A DNA stretch of 64,000 bases from Microbacterium sp. AZCO (GTDB lineage: Bacteria > Actinomycetota > Actinomycetes > Actinomycetales > Microbacteriaceae). The notes under the pieces were generated by a model that was not told the DNA's origin, made no database searches, and worked only from the letters and a program-made list of their open reading frames with translations. Location of the stretch: positions 4,154,001 to 4,218,000 of the forward strand of contig NZ_CP154857.1 of assembly GCF_039614715.1 (NCBI RefSeq), read 5' to 3'. A program made the position numbers and the translations under genes. The first letter of the stretch is position 1. Every line of letters begins with the position of its first letter. Below are positions 57,027 to 64,000 of the stretch, piece by piece.

Positions 57027-57242
57027 ATGGGCTTCGACGACATCGTCAACCAGGGCAAGAAGCTCTACGGCGACAACAAGGACCAGGTCGACGGATTCCT
57101 GAAGTCCGAGCAGGCCGAGCAGGTGAGCGACCAGGTGTTCGACAGCGCGGCCGACCTCGCCAAGAAGATCTCTCCCGACCAGTTCGATGACAACATCGAC
57201 GACCTGCGCGACAAGGCGGACGGCGCCGTCGGCACCGAGTAG
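57027..57242 (+). CDS. Small acidic protein, MT0933/Rv0909-like antitoxin family
   Basis: 71 aa from ATG 57027, with GAGAGGGAG upstream (a longer start at 57006 lacks a site). Sequence MGFDDIVNQGKKLYGDNKDQVDGF resembles the short, charged, helical proteins called MT0933-like antitoxins; about a third of residues are Asp, Glu or Lys. No toxin partner of the Rv0910 type is adjacent, so the antitoxin label is doubtful here. It could be a stress or general coiled helical protein. Stand-alone gene between tuf and the giant adhesin. Confidence 0.65.
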   Translation: MGFDDIVNQGKKLYGDNKDQVDGFLKSEQAEQVSDQVFDSAADLAKKISPDQFDDNIDDLRDKADGAVGTE

Positions 57243-57317
57243 TCGGGCCATCCAAGAGTCTCGGGCGAAGAGTGCCCGAGGCCTGCGTCGCGCCTCGACG
57301 TGGCATCCCGTGTCAGA

Positions 57318-57342
57318 GGATCCGGCACGCCGTTTCGGATCC
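57318..57342. promoter_or_regulatory. Inverted repeat upstream of the adhesin promoter
   Basis: GGATCCG (57318-57324) and CGGATCC (57336-57342) are separated by 11 nt and end five nt before the -35 box. A plausible activator or repressor site. Confidence 0.45.
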
Positions 57343-57347
57343 GTTAC

Positions 57348-57376
57348 TTGACGGGAAACTCTCAGCCACCTAGGTT
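57348..57376 (+). promoter_or_regulatory. Promoter of the giant vWA adhesin gene
   Basis: -35 TTGACG (57348-57353), 17-bp spacer, -10 TAGGTT (57371-57376). It gives a leader of about 147 nt. Confidence 0.75.
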
Positions 57377-57383
57377 CGCATCG

Positions 57384-57450
57384 GGGAAAGGTGATTCCGC
57401 GCCGCGGCCTGGGGGCTACGTAAAACGGCGCGGTGATTGCGTTTCCCTTT
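57384..57450 (+). promoter_or_regulatory. Structured leader RNA, possible attenuator
   Basis: Outer stem GGGAAA (57384-57389) with TTTCCC (57442-57447), inner perfect 8-bp stem CCGCGCCG (57397-57404) with CGGCGCGG (57426-57433). A run of seven T begins right after the outer stem. This begins at the expected transcript start and looks like a terminator inside the leader. I do not recognise a known riboswitch core. Confidence 0.5.
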
Positions 57451-57484
57451 TTTTGGGTCTCTAGTTCCGAGAGGCTCAAGGGCT

Positions 57485-57508
57485 GGACTCCTGTGTTCCC
57501 AGGAGTCC
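57485..57508 (+). promoter_or_regulatory. Second leader hairpin before the adhesin start
   Basis: Perfect 9-bp stem GGACTCCTG / CAGGAGTCC around TGTTCC, ending 21 nt before ATG 57530. The AGGAG in the right arm could be hidden from ribosomes by the stem. Otherwise only GACAGGG serves as a weak ribosome site. Confidence 0.5.
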
Positions 57509-57529
57509 GAAGCGACAGGGTAATTCAAT

Positions 57530-60500
57530 ATGTCTGGTGTTCTGGGCGGGCAAAATTCGGGGCGCAGGGGGCTGCGCCGCAAGATGCGGGAGGAAAGGGA
57601 GCGTCAGCGCAAACTGACGCTGCGCCACCGGTGGTATGCCGGTGGCATCGCGACGGTCCTTTCCGGCGCGCTGATCTTCGCAGGAGTCGGTCCGGCGACC
57701 GCCGCGGAGGTGACCCCGCCGCCCGCCGACTCGAGCACCACCGACACTCCCGCGCCCACCCCGCCCGCCGACGCGACCACTCCGCCGGCGGATGCCTCGA
57801 CACCGCCGGCAGACAGCACCACCCCGCCCGCGGCGACGACGCCGCCGTCCGACGCGACGACGCCGCCGGCAGACACCCCCGCGGCAACCCCGACTCCGTC
57901 GACGACGCCGACGCCCACGCCGTCGCCCTCCGCGTCGGCTCCGCTGACGGCGAAGTCGCTCGCGGCCGACACCACGGTCTCGCCGCAGTCGCTCGTCGAC
58001 CCGACACCTGTCGCAGCGGGCAAGACGACCCTGCAGATCAAGAAGCTGGGCGCGCGTCTGGCCAACGGCAGCGTCTCGAGCGTCGCCGGCGCGGTGTTCT
58101 ACGCCGTCGACGGCACGCGCGGCGGCGCGCGGCCGACCCCCGGTACGACGACGTCGCTCCTCACCTGTACGACGGACGCCAACGGCCTCTGCCAGATCGT
58201 CGTCGACGCGCGCACGGGTGGCAACGGCGGCAACACCCAGGGCTACTGGGTGTTCGAGGGCGTGGCGCCGAGCGGCTGGAACCGCCTCGGCCAGCTGGGC
58301 CTCGGCGACTACGACAGCACCAAGACCCCGACGCCGTACATCGACTTCACGAACAACGTCTCGGGGAGCAGCACGATCTGGGAGGTCCCCGGCGACGCGA
58401 CCGCGTACTTCGGAACAGGGACGTCCGCGACGACCAAGACCGACGAGAAGGGCTTCGCGAACGTGCGGAGCAACCCCACCTTCCCGAACAGCTGCGGACT
58501 CAGCATCGCGATGGTGTTCGACACCTCCGGGTCGATCAACTCGACCGAGATGACGCAGATGAAGAACGCGGCGAAGAGCTTCGTCGCGCCGGGCGCCCTG
58601 GGCGGCACCCCGTCGTCGGTCGCGCTGTACCGCTTCAGCACGACGGCCAGCAAGTTCCTCAACCTGACGTCGATCGCCGCCAGCCAGACGACGGTCAACA
58701 ACGCCATCGATGGACTCCCCGCATCGGGCAACGACTCCACGAACTGGGATGACGCCTTCCGCAAGGTCGCGTTCAACGGCAGCGAGAACTACGACGTCGT
58801 CATCCTCCTCACCGACGGCGACCCGACGGTCATGGGCACCAACGGCGCCAACGGCGAGACCAACGTCGGCTTCCGCAACATCGAGGAGGGCGTCTTCTCG
58901 GCGAACGCCGTCAAGAGCATGACGGGCCCTGCCGGCTCGCGCACGAAGATCGTCGCGGTCGGCATCGGCCTCGCGGGCAACTCGTACCTCAACCTCGCGG
59001 CCGTCTCCGGCCCGACGGTCAACGAGGACTACTACACGACCGACTTCGCGAACCTCGCGACGAAGCTCAACCAGATCGCGCAGGCGAACTGCGCCGGCAC
59101 CCTCACGGTCGTGAAGAAGACCGTCGACGGCAACGGCAACACGATCGACGCGACCGCCGGCGGCTGGACGTTCACCGGCTCGACCTCGGGCGCGTGGATC
59201 CAGACCGGCGGCGGCAACGTCTCGTCGCTCGCCCTCACGACGCCGAACTCCGGCGCGAGCAAGGGTGCCGTGAACTTCCCGATCGACCTCGCCGGCACCT
59301 CCTCGCGCACCGTCACGGTGGCCGAGACGGCGCAGGCAGGGTGGACGGCGACGAACGTCACGTGCACCGGGGCATCTCCGACCGGTTCGCCCGGCAGCTT
59401 CTCCGTCCCGGTCGGCGTCAACGCCGTCGTCAGCTGCACGGTCACGAATCAGCAGGATGCGGCATCCCTGACCCTCGTCAAGTCGCTCACGAACAACAAC
59501 GGCGGCACCGCCACGGTGGGGTCCTGGACCCTGACGGCAGCCGGCCCCACCACGATCTCGGGTGCGAGCGGCTCCGCGGCGGTGAAGCTGGCGAAGGTCG
59601 CCCCGGGCACGTACGCGCTGTCGGAGTCCGGCCCCGCCGGATACACGCTGACGAGCCTCACCTGCGACAGCGGCGTGACGGTCAGCGCGCAGAAGACGAT
59701 CACTCTCGCGAAGAACCAGAACGTCACCTGCACGTTCGTCAACGACGACAACCCCGCCAAGCTCACGATCGTGAAGCAGGACATGTCCGGGAACGGGCTC
59801 GCGGGCGCGGTCTTCCAGCTCTGGAAGGAGACCGGCGCCGCCGCGGGTCTGCAGACCTCGGGCGGCAACGCCGACACGCTCGTCAACGGCAGCGTCACCG
59901 CCGGCACGGCGAACCTGACCAACCTCTCGTGGGGCACGTACTACGTGAAGGAGATCACGGCGCCGCCCGGCTACGACCTCGCGACGCCCGACACGCAGAC
60001 CGTCGTGCTCGGCGCGGCCGAGACCACCACGGCCGCCGTCGTGACCTTCAAGGATCCGCTCAAGCCCAGCACGCTGACGCTCGTGAAGGTCGTCGACAAC
60101 AAGGGCGTCGGCACGCACGCGGCGACCGAGTGGACGCTGACGGCCGCTGGAACGGGCGGCTTCAGCCAGCCCGGCACCTCGTCCGACGGCGGTGTGACGG
60201 CATCCACCGGCAAGAAGAACGTGCAGCCCAACACGGCCTACACGCTCAGCGAGACCGGCCCGGCGGGCTACGACGCCTCGAGCTGGTCCTGCGACTCGAA
60301 CATCACGGTGAGCGGCGGCAGGATCACGCTCGCCCCCGGCGACGACGTGACCTGCACGATCAAGAACACGGTGCGCACCCACGATGTGAAGCTCGTGAAG
60401 AAGTGGGTCGGCGCGATCGCCGGCGACAAGGCCACGCTCACGGCAGGTGCGAAGAACGCCACGTCGACGGCGACGGCGGCCGCTGAGTTCACCGACAACG

Positions 60501-63500
60501 CCAACGCGATCACGGTGACCGTCGCGGAGGGTGCGGCGATCGTCCTGTCGGAGACTCTTCCGGGCGCCAACGCCGGCACCTACGGCACGGCCTTCGCCTG
60601 CACCGCGGGCAGCGTCACGGGCGGCGACCGCAGCTACACGCTGACGGTCCCGAACGCCGACACGACCTGCACCTTCACCAACACCGCGAACACCGTGACG
60701 GTCTCGCTCACGAAGTCCTGGGCGACCGGCTCCTTCGCCGGCGACAAGGCCGGCCTCGCGATCACGCGCGGCGGCGACACTCTCACCTCCGCCACCTCGA
60801 CGGCGCCGGCCTCCGCGACCATCAGCCAGACGGTGCGCGTCGGTGACGTCGTGAGCCTGGCCGAGACGCTTCCGGGCGCCAACACCGGGTCGTACGCGGC
60901 GACGTGGGTGTGCGACGACGGTCGCTCGGGCAGCGGTCTCGGCACGTCGTTCACCGTGACGAAGGCCGTCAGCTGCACGATCACCAACACGCCCAGGACG
61001 ATCACAGTCCGCGTCGACAAGCAGTGGGTGAACGCCTTCCCGGGTGACGATGCGGTTCTGACGGTCAACGGCCAGAACGGCCCGTCGGTCGCGGACACGT
61101 CGAACGAGACCGATGCGAACGTCGTCGTGGCGACCGTCCGCGTCGGCGACTCCGTCGCCATCTCCGAGTCGCTCACGACCAACACGGGCACGTACGACGC
61201 GAAGTGGAAGTGCGGACCGAACGGCACGTTCGCGGCGGGGAGCAGCATCCCCTCGTTCACGGCATCCGTCGATGTCACCTGCACCCTGCAGAACACGGCG
61301 CGCACGCACACCGTGAAGCTGCAGAAGCAGTGGGTCGACGCGATCAAGAACGACACCGCGAGCCTGGTCATCGGGACCGACCCCGCTGTGACCAGCACCG
61401 CCGGCGGCGAGGCCGGGTCGTGGATCGACCCCGCCGGGTTCGCGACGAAGGTCGTGCGCGTGGGCGACTCGGTCGCCCTGCACGAGACCGTGAACGCGGC
61501 GAGCGGCAGCCAGTACAGCTCGAGCTACAGCTGCACGCCGGGCGCGCTGAACGGCGCCGGGCAGTCCTTCGCGCTGACCGTCCCCGACAGCGATGTCGTC
61601 TGCACGTTCACCAACACGAACCTGCGCGGCAAGATCACGCTTCGCAAGGACGTCGTGAACGACAACGGCGGCACGGCGATCGACACGCAGTGGACGCTCA
61701 CCGCGACCGGTGTCGTCGTCGCGACCGGAGCCGAGGGTGCGCCCGCGGTGACGGGTGCGTTCGTCCCGGCCGGGGTCTACACGCTCGCCGAGTCGGGAGG
61801 TCCCACGGGCTACGCGCAGACCGACCTCGCCTGCACGGGCGGTCAGTTCACCCCCGCGACCGGCGGCACTCCCGCCTCCGTGGCGGTGGCAGCGGGAGCC
61901 GACGTCGTCTGCACCTTCCGCAACGACGACATTGCGCCGACCCTGACGCTCGTCAAGAACGTCGCGAACAACGGCGTCGGCGTGCACGGGGCGACGGAAT
62001 GGACCCTCTCCGCCTCCGGCGAGCTCGGATTCCAGGATGCTCTGACTACGGGGACCGCAACCACGGCCTCGACCGGCGCGAAGACGGTCAAGGCGGGCGT
62101 CGCATACCAGCTGTCGGAGCAGGGCCCGGCCGGCTACAACGCCGGGGCCTGGTCCTGCACGGCGGGTCAGCTCAACGCGGGTGCAGTGACCCTCGCGGTC
62201 GGACAGAACGCGGTCTGCCAGATCACCAACACGGCGGCACCCGCGAGCGGCGACTACACGAAGGAGGTCGTCTCGACCACCCAGATCGCTGACGGGCCGA
62301 ACGCCGGCAAGTGGCAGATCACCTACAAGGTGACGGTCACGAACACGTCGGTCGCCTCGACCTTCGTGTACGACCTCGTCGACTCGCTGGAGTTCCCCGC
62401 GGAGATCGAGCCGCAGAGCGCCGTCGTGACGTCCGCACCCGCCGGCCTGACGCCGACGTTCGACACCACGACGTGGACCTCGCAGCTCGCGACCGACCGC
62501 GCGCTGCCGCAGAACACCGACGGCACGAACGCGACCGACGTCTACACGATCGTCGTGGTCGCCGCGATCCCGGACTTCCCGGGGGCCGACGACGACTGGC
62601 AGAGCTGCGCGGACGGCGGAGGCTTCCTCAACAGGGCCGTCCTGACGCACGACGACCGTTCGTCCGACCCCGAGACCGCCTGCTCGGAGCCGTCGTTCCC
62701 GACGATCCTCAAGACGGGCAAGACCTCGGTTCAGGATGCTGCCACCGGCGCATGGACGCTGTCGTACGACATCGTCGTGACCAACCCCGGTGACGTGGCG
62801 GTGCAGGCCGAGGTGACCGACGCCTTCCCGACCGCGCCCGCCGACTGGACGCTCACGGGCGACGCGTGGGGCGTGACGTCGGCCGACGTGACGCCGACGG
62901 CAGCCTCCTTCACGGCGGGCGGTCCGGCTCAGTCCATCTGGGCGGGCTCGCTCCCGGCGGGCGAGTCGTACACCTTCACGGTGACGGGCATCGTGACCCC
63001 GAGCGGCGACGCGACGGCGATCGGGCCCTGCGACGACGAAGAGGGCGGCCTCCTCAACACCGCCACGGTCTGGTCGGGTGAAGGCAGCGCCTCCGACGTC
63101 GGCTGCGCCGACACGGATGTCGCGACCGTCACGGTGACGAAGGACGCCAAGTCCGTCTCGCAGAACCCCGACGGCTCGTGGCTCGTCACCTACGTGGTGG
63201 CGGTCGAGAACCCGGCCCAGGACGACGCGCAGCTGACGGCGGTCTACGACCTCGTCGACGCGCCGCGCTTCGGCACCGGCATCACGCCGACCGGGCTGCG
63301 CTGGGCTCCCGCGGACTCGACGGGTGCGCCGACCGGTGCCTTCTCGGCATCCACGTCGACCTATCCCGTCGCGATCGCGAACGGCAAGCCGCTCGCAGAC
63401 GGCGCTACCGACTACTACGTGGTCGAGGTGACGGCCGACATCGCGGCTGACGCGTGGGCCGAGGACGGGGGAGTCATCGGTCTCACCTGCCCGACGCCGG

Positions 63501-64000
63501 GCGAGGGCATCCCCGACCCGCAGGGCCTGCTGAACACGGCGACTGCGACGGCCGGCGACGACTCCGAGACAGGCTACGACTGCATCGTCCCGAACCTGCC
63601 GACGGTCACGAAGACGCCGGTGAGCGCGGTCAAGAACCCCGAACAGGATCCGGGCGACCCCGACCTGTGGCGCGTCAGCTACCTGCTGACGGTCACGCCG
63701 CACGGCACCGACACGCACTACGACCTGGCTGACGTCCCCGGCTTCGCCACCGGCGTGAACCTGGTGTCGGGTACGGCGGTTCGGATCGACACCGATCCCG
63801 ACGGCACCCCGGTCAGCGACATCCCGAGCGACGGCACGCCGTTCGTGACGGGCGTCGCGCTGGGCGGATCGGACGAGCCGCACGAGTGGCTCGTGACGTG
63901 GCTCGTGGAGATCCCGAACCAGATCCCGCCCGCTCTGCGGGACTGCACCGAGGGTGGCACCCAGGGCCACGGGTTCTACAACGCGGCGACCCTGACGGTC
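57530..64000 (+). CDS. Giant vWA surface adhesin with SpaA/DUF11-like repeats (3' end missing)
   Basis: Open from ATG 57530 to the window edge (over 2150 codons). A basic 34-residue n-region, hydrophobic helix and ATAA cleavage site form a long signal peptide. A Pro/Thr-rich stalk lies at ~60-140. A von Willebrand A domain is at ~325-510, with the metal-site motif DTSGS (Asp331) and LLTDGDP. From ~520 to ~1570 there are about ten prealbumin-like repeats (LTLVK, WTLTA, YxLSExGPxGY, CxxTN pattern). From ~1575, DUF11-like repeats (YTKEV, ITYKVTVTN). Resembles pilus-tip adhesins; repeats may carry Lys-Asn isopeptide bonds. Any sorting signal lies beyond the window. Confidence 0.88.
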   Translation, partial: MSGVLGGQNSGRRGLRRKMREERERQRKLTLRHRWYAGGIATVLSGALIFAGVGPATAAEVTPPPADSSTTDTPAPTPPADATTPPADASTPPADSTTPPAATTPPSDATTPPADTPAATPTPSTTPTPTPSPSASAPLTAKSLAADTTVSPQSLVDPTPVAAGKTTLQIKKLGARLANGSVSSVAGAVFYAVDGTRGGARPTPGTTTSLLTCTTDANGLCQIVVDARTGGNGGNTQGYWVFEGVAPSGWNRLGQLGLGDYDSTKTPTPYIDFTNNVSGSSTIWEVPGDATAYFGTGTSATTKTDEKGFANVRSNPTFPNSCGLSIAMVFDTSGSINSTEMTQMKNAAKSFVAPGALGGTPSSVALYRFSTTASKFLNLTSIAASQTTVNNAIDGLPASGNDSTNWDDAFRKVAFNGSENYDVVILLTDGDPTVMGTNGANGETNVGFRNIEEGVFSANAVKSMTGPAGSRTKIVAVGIGLAGNSYLNLAAVSGPTVNEDYYTTDFANLATKLNQIAQANCAGTLTVVKKTVDGNGNTIDATAGGWTFTGSTSGAWIQTGGGNVSSLALTTPNSGASKGAVNFPIDLAGTSSRTVTVAETAQAGWTATNVTCTGASPTGSPGSFSVPVGVNAVVSCTVTNQQDAASLTLVKSLTNNNGGTATVGSWTLTAAGPTTISGASGSAAVKLAKVAPGTYALSESGPAGYTLTSLTCDSGVTVSAQKTITLAKNQNVTCTFVNDDNPAKLTIVKQDMSGNGLAGAVFQLWKETGAAAGLQTSGGNADTLVNGSVTAGTANLTNLSWGTYYVKEITAPPGYDLATPDTQTVVLGAAETTTAAVVTFKDPLKPSTLTLVKVVDNKGVGTHAATEWTLTAAGTGGFSQPGTSSDGGVTASTGKKNVQPNTAYTLSETGPAGYDASSWSCDSNITVSGGRITLAPGDDVTCTIKNTVRTHDVKLVKKWVGAIAGDKATLTAGAKNATSTATAAAEFTDNANAITVTVAEGAAIVLSETLPGANAGTYGTAFACTAGSVTGGDRSYTLTVPNADTTCTFTNTANTVTVSLTKSWATGSFAGDKAGLAITRGGDTLTSATSTAPASATISQTVRVGDVVSLAETLPGANTGSYAATWVCDDGRSGSGLGTSFTVTKAVSCTITNTPRTITVRVDKQWVNAFPGDDAVLTVNGQNGPSVADTSNETDANVVVATVRVGDSVAISESLTTNTGTYDAKWKCGPNGTFAAGSSIPSFTASVDVTCTLQNTARTHTVKLQKQWVDAIKNDTASLVIGTDPAVTSTAGGEAGSWIDPAGFATKVVRVGDSVALHETVNAASGSQYSSSYSCTPGALNGAGQSFALTVPDSDVVCTFTNTNLRGKITLRKDVVNDNGGTAIDTQWTLTATGVVVATGAEGAPAVTGAFVPAGVYTLAESGGPTGYAQTDLACTGGQFTPATGGTPASVAVAAGADVVCTFRNDDIAPTLTLVKNVANNGVGVHGATEWTLSASGELGFQDALTTGTATTASTGAKTVKAGVAYQLSEQGPAGYNAGAWSCTAGQLNAGAVTLAVGQNAVCQITNTAAPASGDYTKEVVSTTQIADGPNAGKWQITYKVTVTNTSVASTFVYDLVDSLEFPAEIEPQSAVVTSAPAGLTPTFDTTTWTSQLATDRALPQNTDGTNATDVYTIVVVAAIPDFPGADDDWQSCADGGGFLNRAVLTHDDRSSDPETACSEPSFPTILKTGKTSVQDAATGAWTLSYDIVVTNPGDVAVQAEVTDAFPTAPADWTLTGDAWGVTSADVTPTAASFTAGGPAQSIWAGSLPAGESYTFTVTGIVTPSGDATAIGPCDDEEGGLLNTATVWSGEGSASDVGCADTDVATVTVTKDAKSVSQNPDGSWLVTYVVAVENPAQDDAQLTAVYDLVDAPRFGTGITPTGLRWAPADSTGAPTGAFSASTSTYPVAIANGKPLADGATDYYVVEVTADIAADAWAEDGGVIGLTCPTPGEGIPDPQGLLNTATATAGDDSETGYDCIVPNLPTVTKTPVSAVKNPEQDPGDPDLWRVSYLLTVTPHGTDTHYDLADVPGFATGVNLVSGTAVRIDTDPDGTPVSDIPSDGTPFVTGVALGGSDEPHEWLVTWLVEIPNQIPPALRDCTEGGTQGHGFYNAATLTV

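Noticed and set aside
57384-57450. Known c-di-GMP or c-di-AMP riboswitch
   Set aside because: The conserved core words of those classes as I know them are not visible, so only a structured leader is reported.
57433-58752. Plus-strand 439-residue frame overlapping the start of the adhesin
   Set aside because: Wrong frame: the frame from 57530 gives a signal peptide and vWA domain and stays open to the window end.
57476-63970. 2164-residue open frame on the minus strand, opposite the giant adhesin
   Set aside because: Its translation is Arg/Val/Asp-rich text without domains, and the plus frame has a promoter, signal peptide, vWA and ordered repeats. It is a third-position GC shadow.

Overview
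The window is high-GC DNA from an actinobacterium, most likely Microbacterium or a close Microbacteriaceae relative. This rests on overall composition, the RpoB, RpoC, EF-G and EF-Tu sequences, the gene content, and the heavily used words GGATGCC and GGCATCC, which I associate with that genus. No rRNA, tRNA, CRISPR array, transposase or integrase was seen. Nearly all space is coding, and the very long antisense frames are GC shadows.

Layout. 1-12,200: the end of a NarL-type two-component system, a hemerythrin-like protein, an FtsX/MacB-type ABC exporter, an SRPBCC-like protein divergent from a ComB-like phosphatase, a possible caspase-fold protein (DUF6345), SprT-like, TPR and spermidine-synthase-like genes, then the 5-oxoprolinase genes pxpA and a fused pxpB-pxpC. 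12,200-17,400: truncated haemoglobin, a haloperoxidase-type hydrolase, a GlxA-type regulator and a large LuxR-type ATPase regulator. 17,600-20,400: a surface protein ending in an LAxTG sorting signal. 20,700-26,060: two tandem DUF4062-STAND-TPR genes whose first ~514 bp are almost identical; they run divergently from rpoBC (26,299-33,712). 33,860-37,550: small membrane, lipoprotein and unknown genes. 37,673-52,160: one tightly packed locus of Ser/Thr kinase, giant Ig-like protein, MoxR ATPase, DUF58 protein, transglutaminase-fold membrane protein, membrane FHA protein and a protein with an array of Thr acceptor-like motifs. 52,466-56,876: the str operon rpsL-rpsG-fusA and tuf. 57,027 onward: a small MT0933-type protein and a giant vWA adhesin with SpaA/DUF11-like repeats that runs off the window.

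The most notable material is (i) the kinase-to-Thr-array locus. It looks like a phospho-signalling membrane machine: a kinase, an FHA reader with its own Thr motif, a multi-Thr tail protein, a MoxR/DUF58 pair, and a transglutaminase fold whose Cys and His are replaced. (ii) The tandem STAND pair has a homogenised N-terminal module and diverged NTPase/TPR parts, a pattern expected of NLR-like sensors. (iii) REP-like palindromes sit in frame in the pxpB-pxpC linker. (iv) A recurrent TAnnnT-N6/7-ATG/GTG arrangement points to widespread leaderless transcription. (v) GGATGCC/GGCATCC words force otherwise rare codons and also form terminator stems.
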